A stretch of DNA of 27,698 bases from JBJFCE01 sp051888775 (GCA_051888775.1 JBJFCE010000102.1:1-27698); one strand, 5' to 3'. Counted from the stretch's first letter, positions 14,445-23,935 are shown. Notes: generated by a model not told the origin, from the sequence alone. Numbers and translations: made by a program.

Positions 14445-15326
14445 TTACTGATTTTTTCTTCCAATTGCAATATGAGAAAAGAATGCTGCCATTCCCCGCT
14501 TCGGCACACTCTGACTGATCTCTTTATCCATCAATATTGCTGCAATTTCTTCATATGCCTTTGCAGACTTTGCCGTAGGATTCTGTAAAGAAACCGGCAT
14601 CTGCTGCATGACCGCCTTTGCCAGCAGCGTGTCCTGAGGAACTGCCCCCAGATAACTGATCGGAATATTCAGGTATCTGGTAACCACCGTATTAAGTTTG
14701 TTAAAAAGGTTCTTCCCTTCCTCCAGACTGTCCACTTTATTGGCAATCACTTTAATCTGGGAATTTTCACTGGAAAACCTCGGATGACGGTTCAATGCCT
14801 TTAATAAAGAATATGAATCCGTAATGGAAGTCGGTTCCGGTGTCGTCACCAGCAGGATCTCCCCGCTTGCAACCAGGAACTCCAGCACCGCATCTGCAAT
14901 TCCGGCGCCCGTATCTACGATAATAATATCTGTAATGGCATCCAACTGTGCCAGATTCTGAATAATATAGGTAAGGTAATCCCTATTCAGATTCGACAGA
15001 CCCACGATACCGGACCCACCCGAAATAAATCCGACTTCCATCGGTCCCCATGTGATGATGTCCTTGATATTTTTACCGTGATAGATCAAATCACATAAAT
15101 TATGCTTTGGTACGGCACCGAACATGATCTCAATATTGGCAAGACCGAAATCGGCATCCAATATAATCACTCTTTTTCCCTGTTTTCTAAACTGAATGGC
15201 CAGATTGATCGCCGTATTGGATTTTCCAACGCCGCCCTTACCGCTCGTAACGGTAATGACCCGTGCAAGCGGTCGGTTCACCTGACTGGCCTTTATAATA
15301 TTACGTAACTGTTCTGCCTGATCCAT
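14445..15326 (-). CDS. flhG: Flagellar number regulator FlhG (MinD-like ATPase, YlxH)
   Basis: 293 residues. The deviant Walker A motif is KGGVGKS (30-36), followed by MinD-family segments VIILDADFGLANIEIMFG and IIVDTGAGI. The extreme N-terminus reads MDQAEQLRN, matching the DQAxxLR motif that stimulates the FlhF GTPase. It works with FlhF to set flagellar number and position and helps C-ring assembly at the membrane. AGGAG (15334-15338) is 7 nt before the ATG. The gene lies 46 nt after flhF, the usual pair. The C-terminal helix for membrane binding is not obvious. Confidence 0.95.
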   Translation of the reverse strand: MDQAEQLRNIIKASQVNRPLARVITVTSGKGGVGKSNTAINLAIQFRKQGKRVIILDADFGLANIEIMFGAVPKHNLCDLIYHGKNIKDIITWGPMEVGFISGGSGIVGLSNLNRDYLTYIIQNLAQLDAITDIIIVDTGAGIADAVLEFLVASGEILLVTTPEPTSITDSYSLLKALNRHPRFSSENSQIKVIANKVDSLEEGKNLFNKLNTVVTRYLNIPISYLGAVPQDTLLAKAVMQQMPVSLQNPTAKSAKAYEEIAAILMDKEISQSVPKRGMAAFFSHIAIGRKNQ

Positions 15327-15372
15327 TTAGTATCTCCTGTAACACACTTTCCTTTTGTTCTGTATCCGCCTG

Positions 15373-16653
15373 CTATTTCTTTCTTCCCCCAAGCAGCTGT
15401 CTGACAGTTGACTGCGGATTAAACTCTGCAATATCATTCGGTACATTCTGTCCACATGTAATATAGGACATTTCCGCTCCCGTATGCATTCTCAGATTGA
15501 ACAGATTTCCAAGCGTCATCGTTTCATCCAGTTTGGTGAAAATCAACTTATAGTCTGCCATCTCGGCATAGGTATCCGCAATATTCACCAGATCCCTGTA
15601 CTTTGTCGTAGCACTGAGCACCAGATAGACCTCTTTTCCCTGTTCATCGCTGATGGCATCCAGATAATCTTTCATCATCTGCTTCTGTTCTTCATTCTGA
15701 TGGGAATGTCCCGCAGTATCTACCAGAATATAATCATAATCCTTAAAATCATTCCATGCCGTCACGATTTCCTCCACGGAATAAATCACCCGGAACGGAA
15801 CATCCAGAATATTGGCATAGGTACGAAGCTGCTCCGCCGCTGCGATCCGGTAAGTATCCGTAGTCAGAAGTACTACGCGCTTCTTTTCTTCCACACAGAA
15901 CCGGGACGCCAGCTTGGCAATCGTTGTTGTCTTGCCGACACCGGTCGGTCCGATAAAGAACACGATTTTGGCACCGTTCTTCGCCGGTGTAATCACCGAC
16001 GGTTTGCCGAATTTCAGTACCATTTTCTGATACACATTGGCAAGCAGATAATCGATCGGCGTGTTGTTCTTTCTGTTTTTATCCAGATCATCAATGATCA
16101 TATTGGCATAGCGTTCGTGTACTTCATTTTCGATCATGGTATTATACAAAAGCTTCATGAAGTTCTCCGATTCGCTCGGTTCCTCCGTCTGCTCCTGCGG
16201 TTCCTCGTTCATACCGATCGTCTCCTGTAAAAGATTGCGAATGGATTCCAGTCTTGCTTCCATATCAACGATCGCATCTGCTTCCGTATTGTTCTGATAT
16301 CCATTCTGACTCTGATCCTGACTATAGGAGACCGCTGCATCCTTCTGGATGACAGACTTTGCCTCATCTTTTTTAGGTAAGCTCTCTACACTTTCTTTTG
16401 CAAGCGCTTTTTGACCTTTCTCTTCTTCGTTTTCTTTCACTACCCGCGCAATGTCCCTGACTGCAGATGAGAACCGCTCACTCTCCTCCTCCAGCGCAAC
16501 TGTCACTTCTTTTAACGGGTTCTTAAAGAAACGCATCAGCCCTTTTCGCTTGACATTCCGGACATTCATGATCACAATGCCCTGCCCTAATTCTTTTTTG
16601 GCAGTATTTACCGCTTCTGCCTCCGTATCCGCCAAGTACTTTTTGATAATCAT
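15373..16653 (-). CDS. flhF: Flagellar SRP-family GTPase FlhF
   Basis: 426 residues. The N-terminal B domain (1-160) is charged and low in complexity; the N domain is about 160-225. The G domain has the P-loop GPTGVGKTTT (235-244), then TTDTYRIAAAEQLRTYANIL, then LVDTAGHSHQN, and the guanine-specificity TKLDE motif. It marks the site of new flagella and dimerises with GTP. The usual switch sequence DTAGRS is here DTAGHS, a small deviation. Its ATG abuts the flhA stop (TAAATG), so translation is probably coupled; no strong ribosome site is visible. Confidence 0.96.
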   Translation of the reverse strand: MIIKKYLADTEAEAVNTAKKELGQGIVIMNVRNVKRKGLMRFFKNPLKEVTVALEEESERFSSAVRDIARVVKENEEEKGQKALAKESVESLPKKDEAKSVIQKDAAVSYSQDQSQNGYQNNTEADAIVDMEARLESIRNLLQETIGMNEEPQEQTEEPSESENFMKLLYNTMIENEVHERYANMIIDDLDKNRKNNTPIDYLLANVYQKMVLKFGKPSVITPAKNGAKIVFFIGPTGVGKTTTIAKLASRFCVEEKKRVVLLTTDTYRIAAAEQLRTYANILDVPFRVIYSVEEIVTAWNDFKDYDYILVDTAGHSHQNEEQKQMMKDYLDAISDEQGKEVYLVLSATTKYRDLVNIADTYAEMADYKLIFTKLDETMTLGNLFNLRMHTGAEMSYITCGQNVPNDIAEFNPQSTVRQLLGGRKK

Positions 16654-18705
16654 TTATGCCGTCACCATCCCTACCGACTGTAATTCCACATTGGACTCTA
16701 CTTCATTATACGATACCACGATCAGATCTTTGAAGTAGTCCTCCGTTAATTTCTTAAAGTATATACGCACAATGGGCGAAGTAATAATAATCGGATTCTT
16801 GCCCAGATTTTCCAGCTTTGAAATCTCTGCTCCGACCGAATCCATGATTGCCTTCGTTCTCTCCGGATTCAGATTCAGATAAGATCCCTGTTCCGTCTGC
16901 TTGACGCTGTTCATGATCTCCTGCTCCACCTTCGGATCGAGCGTTACCACGCTGGTCGTCTCGTTTGCCGGAAAATATTTGCTCGAGATTGCCCGCTTTA
17001 GGCTCTGTCTGACATACTCGGTCAGGATATCGGTATCTCGCGTTGTTGTTGCATAGTCCGCAAGCGTTTCAAAAACAGTCAGCAGATCTCTGATGGAAAC
17101 ACCTTCTCTGAGCAGATTCTGCAATACTTTCTGTACTTCACCGAGCCCAAGAAGCTTCGGGACGAGTTCCTCCACAACGGAAGGATTGCTTTCTTTCAGG
17201 TTGTTGACCAGATTCTGAACGTCCTGTCTTGTCAAAAGCTCTGCGATATGATGTCTGATCACCTCGGTCAGATGTGTTGCAATAATGGACGGCGGGTCTA
17301 CAACGGTATATCCCAGACTTTCCGCACGCTCCCTCTGCCCTTCCGTGATCCAGATCGCCGGCAGATGGAAGGAGGGTTCAAACGTCGGGATTCCCGTGAT
17401 CTCCTCCTGTACAAATCCGGGATTCATCGCCATATAGTGATCGAACAGAATCTCGCCTTCCGATACCTGAATACCTTTAATCTTGATAATATATTGATTT
17501 GGATTGAGCTGGATATTATCTCTTAATCGGATAATCGGTACTACCGTACCAAGTTCCAGCGCAATCTGCCGCCTGATCATAACGACACGGTCGAGCAGAT
17601 CACCGCCCTGATTTACATCCGCAAGCGGGATGATTCCATAGCCGAATTCCAACTCGATGGGGTCTACGGACAACAAAGAATTAACATTTTCCGGCTGACG
17701 GATTTCCTCTGCTTCCCGTTCTTCCGTATCCACAGCCTCCTCAATCTGCGCCGATCGGATCTCTCTCTGCATCATAGCAGCAGCAATCAGAAAAGCTGCT
17801 CCCAGCAAAACAAATAAGACTGTATTTAACGGTGTAATCACACCCATCAGGATCATAACGGCGCCTACGATATAAAGAACCTTCGGGATACCGAACAGCT
17901 CGCTGATCAACGCATTTCCGAAATCTGCTTCCTTAGATCCTTTTGTAACAAGAATACCGGTAGAAAGTGAAATCAGCAGGGACGGAATCTGGCTGACCAG
18001 ACCGTCACCAATTGTCAGGATAGCATATTTGTTCAACGCCTCACTGATGCTCATATCCATTCTGAGTACACCCATCAGGATACCGCCGATGATATTGACC
18101 GCCGTGATCATCAGGCCTGCCGTCGCATCTCCCTTTACATACTTTACAGCACCATCCATATTACCAAAGAAACTGGATTCCTCCTGAATCTTGTCTCTCC
18201 TTCTCTTTGCTTCCGCATCATCAATCGCTCCGGTATTTAAATCGGCATCGATTGCCATCTGTTTACCGGGCATTGCATCCAGCGTAAATCGTGCAGTTAC
18301 TTCTGCAACTCGTTCGGAGCCTTTATTGATGACCATGAACTGCACCAGAATCAGGATCAGGAACACGATCGTACCGATTACCAGATCACCGCCGCCGACA
18401 AATTCACCGAAAGTCTGTACCACATTTCCGGCATAACCCTGAGACAAAATCAAACGCGTGGAAGAAACATTCAGCGCGATACGGAAAATAGTCGTAAAGA
18501 GCAAAATTGTCGGGAAGAATGCCATATCCAGTACTTCTTTGGACAACATACACGCAAACATGATCGTGAAAGCAAGAGACATATCAAAAGCAAGCAGAAC
18601 ATCCAAAAGCCAGGTCGGCAGCGGTACGATCAGCATAACAAATGCTGTCAGGATATATGCTGCAACAAAAATATCGCCCGAAAGAATATTCTTAAAATTC
18701 TTCAT
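16654..18705 (-). CDS. flhA: Flagellar export gate protein FlhA
   Basis: 683 residues, usual length. About eight N-terminal membrane helices (1-320) include the FHIPEP-family segment PGKQMAIDADLNTGAIDDAE followed by RRRDKIQEESSFFGNMDGA. The cytoplasmic C-terminal part (about 340-683) forms the docking ring for chaperone-substrate complexes. FlhA uses the proton-motive force to drive type III export. AAAGGAGGAG lies 7 nt before the ATG, the strongest ribosome site of the cluster. The 63-nt gap after flhB contains a TTGACA but no -10 partner. Confidence 0.98.
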   Translation of the reverse strand: MKNFKNILSGDIFVAAYILTAFVMLIVPLPTWLLDVLLAFDMSLAFTIMFACMLSKEVLDMAFFPTILLFTTIFRIALNVSSTRLILSQGYAGNVVQTFGEFVGGGDLVIGTIVFLILILVQFMVINKGSERVAEVTARFTLDAMPGKQMAIDADLNTGAIDDAEAKRRRDKIQEESSFFGNMDGAVKYVKGDATAGLMITAVNIIGGILMGVLRMDMSISEALNKYAILTIGDGLVSQIPSLLISLSTGILVTKGSKEADFGNALISELFGIPKVLYIVGAVMILMGVITPLNTVLFVLLGAAFLIAAAMMQREIRSAQIEEAVDTEEREAEEIRQPENVNSLLSVDPIELEFGYGIIPLADVNQGGDLLDRVVMIRRQIALELGTVVPIIRLRDNIQLNPNQYIIKIKGIQVSEGEILFDHYMAMNPGFVQEEITGIPTFEPSFHLPAIWITEGQRERAESLGYTVVDPPSIIATHLTEVIRHHIAELLTRQDVQNLVNNLKESNPSVVEELVPKLLGLGEVQKVLQNLLREGVSIRDLLTVFETLADYATTTRDTDILTEYVRQSLKRAISSKYFPANETTSVVTLDPKVEQEIMNSVKQTEQGSYLNLNPERTKAIMDSVGAEISKLENLGKNPIIITSPIVRIYFKKLTEDYFKDLIVVSYNEVESNVELQSVGMVTA

Positions 18706-18768
18706 TTATGCTCCTCCTTTCCCGTATATTTGTGTCAATACGCAGACAGCTTACACATTGTACTCTGC

Positions 18769-19908
18769 CTATGCCGTTCCCTTTTTCTTTGCCGTGGGAG
18801 GATTCGTTCCCCGCATACTGTATACCATTGCAAGCACCTCTGCCACAGCCTGAAACAGCTCCGGAGGAACCTGTGCTCCCAAATCCACATTGTGGTAAAG
18901 CATTCGCGCAAGCGGTTTGTTTTCTACAATTTCAACATGATTCTCCCTTGCAACTTCCTTAATCTTCTGCGCCAGATAATCTTCGCCTTTTGCCACGACG
19001 TAAGGTGCATCATACTTGTCCGGCTCATAGCGGAGTGCAACTGCATAATGCGTCGGGTTTGTAATAACAACATCCGCCTGCGGAACCGCCTGCATCATAC
19101 GCCGCTGGGATACTTCCCTCATCTTCTGGCGAATCTTGCCCTTAATCTGAGGATCTCCTTCTGCATTCTTGAACTCATCCTTGACTTCCTGCTTGGTCAT
19201 CTTCATGTCTTCGTTAAATTTCCATTTCTGATAGATAAAGTCCGCTCCCGCAATGACAATATAGAACATGGAAATCTTTATTCCGAGATTGATCACGATA
19301 TTTCCGATATTTCCGATCGCCTGCATCAGCGGCATATCAAAGATCAGAAAAATCAAACCGATACTATCCTTTAATGTGGAATAAACAATATATGTAATCA
19401 ATGCAATCTTTAAAACAGACTTTAACAGTTCCACCAAAGCCTGCTTGGAAAAAATCTTTTTAATACCCTTGACCGGATTCAGCTTACTGAATTTCGGCTT
19501 TAACGGTTTCGTTGTCGGTGCCCACTTGACCTGCACCAGATCTGCAACAAATGCAACACCAAAAGCGATCAGCAGAATCGGCAGCAAAATCGTTAAAAGC
19601 TGCTGAATCACATCCTGAAGTAACCCCCACATACCGACCTGATCCAGACCGCCGCGCGATTTGGAGATTTCCGGGATCTTATTATACACTGCCTGGAAAG
19701 TTTCCATAAAGCCCGTTCCGAGCTTGCCGATCCATACCTTCAATATGAGAAACAATGCAAGCAGGATCACACAATTTCCAATCTCCTTGCTCTTTGCAAC
19801 CTGTCCCTCTTTCCTGCTGTCTTTTAACTTTTTACTGGTGGGCTGCTCGGTTTTTTCTCCGCCGGGGCCCTCTTTTGCAAAAAATTGCAGATTATACTCT
19901 AAAATCAC
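18769..19908 (-). CDS. flhB: Flagellar export switch protein FlhB
   Basis: 379 residues. Four membrane helices lie between about 45 and 225. The cytoplasmic domain carries the autocleavage motif NPTH at 284-287 (VITNPTHYAVALRY), where cleavage between Asn and Pro switches export from rod/hook to filament substrates. The N-terminus contains the family pattern EKTEQPTSKKLKDSRKEGQV. Its ATG overlaps the fliR stop as ATGA. The 19-residue C-terminal tail after VYSMRG is Lys/Thr-rich. Confidence 0.98.
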   Translation of the reverse strand: MILEYNLQFFAKEGPGGEKTEQPTSKKLKDSRKEGQVAKSKEIGNCVILLALFLILKVWIGKLGTGFMETFQAVYNKIPEISKSRGGLDQVGMWGLLQDVIQQLLTILLPILLIAFGVAFVADLVQVKWAPTTKPLKPKFSKLNPVKGIKKIFSKQALVELLKSVLKIALITYIVYSTLKDSIGLIFLIFDMPLMQAIGNIGNIVINLGIKISMFYIVIAGADFIYQKWKFNEDMKMTKQEVKDEFKNAEGDPQIKGKIRQKMREVSQRRMMQAVPQADVVITNPTHYAVALRYEPDKYDAPYVVAKGEDYLAQKIKEVARENHVEIVENKPLARMLYHNVDLGAQVPPELFQAVAEVLAMVYSMRGTNPPTAKKKGTA

Positions 19909-20684
19909 ATCATGGCCTCCACCATTGCTACAATCATCCGTTTCATTTCTTTAAAAAGCAGTTCCGATGCGGTTGGTACGAGCCACATGGATAAATACAG
20001 AACCGCAAAACCACTCAAAATCTTGATCTGCATACCTACAGCAAACAGATTCATCTGCGGTGCGACCTTTGCCAAAATCGCAAGCACCGCGTTCATCACC
20101 ATGATCACTGCAAATACCGGCAGTGCAATCTGAAAACCGATCACGAAATATTGTGTCATAAAAGAAAGCATGGTTGACATAATATTACCGATTGCAAACT
20201 TTGCTCCGTTAATCGGAATCAGTGTATAAGTCTCAATCAGCGCCTTGATAATATACTGGTACATTCCGGACGTAATCAACAGCAAAGAGAAAATATATTT
20301 TAAGAACATACCGCTTACCGTTACATTGTCATGGAAAGTAGGATCCATCAGACTCGCTGCCGACAGCCCTATCTCCATATCAATGATACGTCCGGCAAAT
20401 GCCACAATATGCATACAGATTCCGGCTGCCAGACCGATCAGCAAGCCTACCACCACTTCTTTCAGCACAAGCAAGGCATATTCAAAAACCGTGTCATACA
20501 CCAGTTCTACCGGCTCCGTAGTCATATACACAAGATATGCCAGAAAAATGCTGAGAGCCACTTTGAAACGGCTCGGTATACTGGTATCTCCATAAAACGG
20601 TGCCAGATACATAAATGCTGTCATACGTATAAAAATCAGCAAAAAATATTCCAGATCAGAAGTTGAAAATGAAAAATCTACCAT
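19905..20684 (-). CDS. fliR: Flagellar export gate protein FliR
   Basis: 259 residues with about six hydrophobic helices; a core subunit of the FliP5-FliQ4-FliR1 export gate. Recognisable stretches are FIRMTAFMYLAPFYG, GLLIGLAAGICMHIVAFAGR and the C-terminal LYLSMWLVPTASELLF. It follows fliQ by 7 nt and overlaps flhB by 4 nt. Only a poor purine stretch precedes the ATG, so expression probably depends on coupling to fliQ. Confidence 0.95.
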   Translation of the reverse strand: MVDFSFSTSDLEYFLLIFIRMTAFMYLAPFYGDTSIPSRFKVALSIFLAYLVYMTTEPVELVYDTVFEYALLVLKEVVVGLLIGLAAGICMHIVAFAGRIIDMEIGLSAASLMDPTFHDNVTVSGMFLKYIFSLLLITSGMYQYIIKALIETYTLIPINGAKFAIGNIMSTMLSFMTQYFVIGFQIALPVFAVIMVMNAVLAILAKVAPQMNLFAVGMQIKILSGFAVLYLSMWLVPTASELLFKEMKRMIVAMVEAMM

Positions 20685-20691
20685 AGTATCA

Positions 20692-20961
20692 CTATCTTAT
20701 GTAAACCGAAAAGTCAGACCAAAGCTGAACCATAAAATCCGACATATTATTTAACATCCAGTGTCCAAGCAGCATCATCACCAAAAATACGCTGAGAATC
20801 TTCGGAATGTAAGTCAATGTCTGCTCCTGTATAGAGGTTACGGTCTGAAAAATACTGACAATCAAACCGACCGCAAGCGATACCAGCAGAATCGGCGCCG
20901 CTGTTTTTATTACAGTAAATAATGCATCTCTGCTGATCATAATCACGTCTTCAGCTGTCAT
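20692..20961 (-). CDS. fliQ: Flagellar export gate protein FliQ
   Basis: 89 residues, the usual size, with two membrane helices (about 17-40 and 50-73) and the family pattern AAPILLVSLAVGLIVSIFQT then VTSIQEQTLTYIPK. It packs around FliP in the export gate. GGGAGG overlaps the fliP stop and lies 6 nt before the ATG. Confidence 0.97.
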   Translation of the reverse strand: MTAEDVIMISRDALFTVIKTAAPILLVSLAVGLIVSIFQTVTSIQEQTLTYIPKILSVFLVMMLLGHWMLNNMSDFMVQLWSDFSVYIR

Positions 20962-20972
20962 ACGCTACCTCC

Positions 20973-21860
20973 CTAATAAAACGATTTTACTACATTTCCT
21001 ATAATCAGGTTCCAGCCGTCTGCCAGTACAAACAACAGGATCTTAAACGGCAGAGAAATTGTCGTTGGCGGAAGCATCATCATACCCATACCCATCAGGA
21101 CAGATGACACTACCATATCTATGACAAGGAACGGAATATAGATCAGGAAACCTATGATAAAGGCTGTCCGAAGCTCGCTGACCATAAAGCTTGGGATCAG
21201 CACGTAGGTCGGAACCGCATCAGCAGCATCCTCAGCAGTTGCATCCCATGAAAGTCCCGCGATCTCCATGAACATACTGACATCCTTTCTCTGTGTCTGA
21301 CCGTACATAAACTCGCGAAGTGGCTCAATTCCTGCCTCTAAAGCCTCCTCCTGTGTGATCTCTCCTTGGTCAAACGGCACAAGCGCCTCATTATAGATCT
21401 GGTTAATCGTAGGGCTCATAATGAAAAAGGTCAGAAACAAAGTTAACCCAATCAGCACTTGATTCGGCGGTGCTGTTTGGGTATTAAGCGCACTTCTCGT
21501 AAAGTGAAGAACGATCAGAATTCTGGTAAATGATGTCAGACAGATCAACAACAGCGGCAGCAAAGCGATCGCAGTTAAAATTAACAGAATCCGCAACGCC
21601 CCCGATATCGTACCGTTGTTACTCGAATAAGTGATATTCAGATTGTCCGTAATATTCAGTTGGTTCAGATCTTCCGGTGTCTGCGCTGTTCCCGGTTCTT
21701 CAATATACGTCTGTGTATCCGACTCACCGGTCAGATGACTGTCCACGCTGCCAAGGGCCAGGGAAGTAAAGCCACTCCCCATAAACAATATGCCTACCGT
21801 AATCAGCAGGCATATCACATGAACAATTCTTTTTCCGGAAAAAAAACTATTCTTCTTCAT
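20973..21860 (-). CDS. fliP: Flagellar export gate protein FliP
   Basis: 295 residues, at the long end for FliP. A cleavable-looking signal sequence (about 12-36, VIHVICLLI-type hydrophobic core ending near ALG) precedes an acidic, probably external segment (37-80). The conserved core follows: FTRILIVLHFTRSALNTQ, then PPNQVLIGLTLFLTFFIM, then a large loop and FIIGFLIYIPFLVIDMVVSS with the MLPPTTISLPFK motif. Its ATG lies inside the 3' end of fliO (14-nt overlap), with only a weak purine-rich ribosome site. Confidence 0.97.
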   Translation of the reverse strand: MKKNSFFSGKRIVHVICLLITVGILFMGSGFTSLALGSVDSHLTGESDTQTYIEEPGTAQTPEDLNQLNITDNLNITYSSNNGTISGALRILLILTAIALLPLLLICLTSFTRILIVLHFTRSALNTQTAPPNQVLIGLTLFLTFFIMSPTINQIYNEALVPFDQGEITQEEALEAGIEPLREFMYGQTQRKDVSMFMEIAGLSWDATAEDAADAVPTYVLIPSFMVSELRTAFIIGFLIYIPFLVIDMVVSSVLMGMGMMMLPPTTISLPFKILLFVLADGWNLIIGNVVKSFY

Positions 21861-22215
21861 TCTTTTTATTTTCTCTCAGGTGTTTTGCTTTGTTTAAAAA
21901 GTCCTTAAATACAGGTGATTCCGCCTTTTCCTCTTTTACAAGATGCAACTGCTCCGGCTCAATTTCGGTAAGCATATGAATCTCGTCCTTTCCGATTCCG
22001 ATAGCGAAATATTTGTCACCTGTTCTGATAATCTGTATATACTTATTGGTCGTAACCTTGTAGGTCTCAATCACCTCAATATTACGCCCCAAACCTTTTC
22101 CCTTCTGATAGCCCGCTATAAACCTTGTCGTAAAATAGGTTAATACCAATATCACAACAAAGATAAATAGGAGCGTCAAAAGCTGAAAAAAAGAATCCAA
22201 TGAACTTAAAAGCAT
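21847..22215 (-). CDS. fliO: Flagellar biosynthesis protein FliO (FliZ of Firmicutes)
   Basis: 122 residues from the ATG at 22215. One N-terminal membrane helix (about 10-30, LLTLLFIFVVILVLTYF) is followed by a cytoplasmic FliO domain (GRNIEVIETYKVTTNKYIQI, GDKYFAIGIGKDEIHML). FliO assists FliP assembly. The frame also opens with a TTG at 22224 that overlaps cheY by 8 nt. I prefer the ATG because it follows the cheY stop by one base (TGATATG), suited to re-initiation; neither has a good ribosome site. Confidence 0.9.
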   Translation of the reverse strand: MLLSSLDSFFQLLTLLFIFVVILVLTYFTTRFIAGYQKGKGLGRNIEVIETYKVTTNKYIQIIRTGDKYFAIGIGKDEIHMLTEIEPEQLHLVKEEKAESPVFKDFLNKAKHLRENKKNEEE

Positions 22216-22216
22216 A

Positions 22217-22579
22217 TCAGCCAACTACTTTCTTTACCGCTTCCAGTACACGATCTGCCTGGAACGGTTTTACGATAAAGTCCTTTGCTCCTGCCTGAAT
22301 GGATTCAATAACCATTGCCTGCTGACCCATTGCAGAACACATAATAACCGTTGCGGAGGCATCTGCTTCCTTGATCTTCTTTAATGCCTGAATACCGTCC
22401 ATCTCCGGCATTGTGATATCCATCAACACCAGATCCGGTTTCAGTTCCACGTATTTTTCCACACCCTTAGCACCATTTTCAGCTTCTCCGACGACATTAT
22501 ATCCGTTCTTGGTCAGGATATCCTTGATCATCATTCTCATAAATGCTGCATCATCACAAATTAAAATATTCTTTGCCAT
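22217..22579 (-). CDS. cheY: Chemotaxis response regulator CheY
   Basis: 120 residues, a single receiver domain. Key residues are Asp9-Asp10 (Mg2+), phospho-acceptor Asp54 (VLMDITMPEMDG), Ser82 (MCSAMG) and Lys104 (IVKPFQ). Phosphorylated by CheA, it binds the switch proteins FliM and FliY to set rotation direction. AGGAG (22588-22592) is 8 nt before the ATG. Position between fliY and fliO matches B. subtilis. Confidence 0.97.
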   Translation of the reverse strand: MAKNILICDDAAFMRMMIKDILTKNGYNVVGEAENGAKGVEKYVELKPDLVLMDITMPEMDGIQALKKIKEADASATVIMCSAMGQQAMVIESIQAGAKDFIVKPFQADRVLEAVKKVVG

Positions 22580-22599
22580 AGCGTTTTCTCCTATTCCCT

Positions 22600-23931
22600 C
22601 TACTTAATAATCTCGGTGACACGAACACCAAAACTTTCTTCAATGACTACAACTTCACCTTTTGCAACAAACTTACCGTTTACCAGCACATCTATCGGTT
22701 CTCCGGCAATCTTATCCAGTTCTATGATGGTTCCGGGAGCAAAGTCAAGAATCTCTGCAATAGATTTGCTCGTTCTTCCCAGCTCAACCGTAACCTCCAG
22801 CGGAACATCCTTGATCAATCCGATATTTTCCTGGCTTACCATATTTCCGTAATCATTGGAGAATGATTGGAATTGTGCGGGCTGAACATTGACATTCTGC
22901 ATCTGTGGCATCTGCTGCCCCATCATTGGGTTCATACCCATCTGGCCCATCATCGGATTCATGCCTGCCTGACCCATCATTGGATTCATACCCATCTGAT
23001 TCATCATCGGATTCATGCCTGCCTGATTCATCATCGGGTTCATACCCATCTGACCCATCATCGGATTCATGCCCGCCTGGTTCATACCCATCTGGCTCGT
23101 ATCCTGAGCTGCATATCCCTGATTCATATCGGGCATCGGCTCTGCCTTCGGCGGTTCATAAGGCTCTGCTTTTGGTTCTTCCTTGGGCTCCGGCTTTGCC
23201 TCCGCATGCTGTGTACTCATAAAGGTCTCGTACAACGATTTTGCAAAGTCAATCGGATACAGCTGCATGATCGTACTGTCCACCAAATCCCCGATCTGCA
23301 TACGGAATGAGATCTTTACAAAGGTGCCCTCCAGAAATTTGGACAGCTCTCCTTTTGCTTCCAACTCATTCAGATCCACCAGATTTGCTTCCGGCGGGCT
23401 GATATCGATTTTCTTGCCGAGCATGGAAGAAAGAGAAGTCGCTGCGGAACCCATCATCTGGTTCATCGCCTCGGAAATCGCACTCAAATGCAATTCACTG
23501 AGTTCTCCTTCCGTATTGGTTCCGTCGCCGCCCATCATCAGGTCGGTAATGACTTTTACATCCTGCTCTTTCAGGACCAGAATATTACTGCCCTCCAGTC
23601 CCTCCGTATACTTAATATAGATAAAGACACACGGACGATGATAATCTTCAACAACAGTACTCCAATTTGATAACGTTACAACAGGAATTGTAATGTCAAC
23701 TTTTCTGTTGACCAGAGAATACAACGTTGTCGCAGAGGTTCCCATACTGATATTGGCAACTTCTCCAATGGCATCCTTTTCGATGTCCGTCAAAAGACTT
23801 TCATCGATTTCCGGAATTTCCGTTGGCGCGGCACTCTTTTCTTCCGCATTATCAGAATTATCAGAACTATCGGAAGCATTCAGACCGCTTAACAGCGCAT
23901 TTATCTCATCCTGAGATAACATTCCATCCAT
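22600..23931 (-). CDS. fliY: Flagellar motor switch phosphatase FliY (FliN-type)
   Basis: 443 residues, longer than B. subtilis FliY (about 380) because of a repeat linker. The N-terminus has a CheY-P docking motif (LSQDEINALLSG, 5-16). The CheC-like domain (about 45-235) keeps both active sites: D53/E57/N60/P83 and S150/E154/N157/P180. Residues 242-281 are a Pro/Glu/Lys linker and 282-340 a GMNPMMGQM repeat. The C-terminal FliN/SpoA domain (375-443) builds the C-ring. FliY is both switch component and CheY-P phosphatase. A GGAGG inside the end of fliM is 9 nt before the ATG at 23931, which decides that start over the ATG three codons later. Confidence 0.97.
   Translation of the reverse strand: MDGMLSQDEINALLSGLNASDSSDNSDNAEEKSAAPTEIPEIDESLLTDIEKDAIGEVANISMGTSATTLYSLVNRKVDITIPVVTLSNWSTVVEDYHRPCVFIYIKYTEGLEGSNILVLKEQDVKVITDLMMGGDGTNTEGELSELHLSAISEAMNQMMGSAATSLSSMLGKKIDISPPEANLVDLNELEAKGELSKFLEGTFVKISFRMQIGDLVDSTIMQLYPIDFAKSLYETFMSTQHAEAKPEPKEEPKAEPYEPPKAEPMPDMNQGYAAQDTSQMGMNQAGMNPMMGQMGMNPMMNQAGMNPMMNQMGMNPMMGQAGMNPMMGQMGMNPMMGQQMPQMQNVNVQPAQFQSFSNDYGNMVSQENIGLIKDVPLEVTVELGRTSKSIAEILDFAPGTIIELDKIAGEPIDVLVNGKFVAKGEVVVIEESFGVRVTEIIK
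22912..23088. repeat. 27-bp tandem repeats in fliY (GMNPMMGQM units)
   Basis: Six full 27-bp units follow one truncated unit (GMNQA), in direct tandem. Units alternate between endings QM and QA, so the true period is a 54-bp dimer. Each unit encodes GMNPMM(G/N)Q(M/A). The result is a linker of 59 residues almost free of charge and very rich in Met, between the phosphatase domain and the FliN domain. Confidence 0.92.
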
Positions 23932-23935
23932 CTGC

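Noticed and set aside
15484..16230. Long plus-strand ORF (248 codons) opposite flhF
   Set aside because: It is antisense to a clear FlhF, has no ribosome site, and its His/Ile/Arg-rich product looks like the complement of a coding frame.
18706..18768. TTGACA in the flhB-flhA gap as an internal promoter
   Set aside because: No -10-like sequence lies 16-18 nt downstream; that stretch is the flhA ribosome site.
22867..23310. Plus-strand ORF with His-rich repeats opposite fliY
   Set aside because: The repeats are the antisense of the GMNPMMGQM units; no independent coding signal is present.
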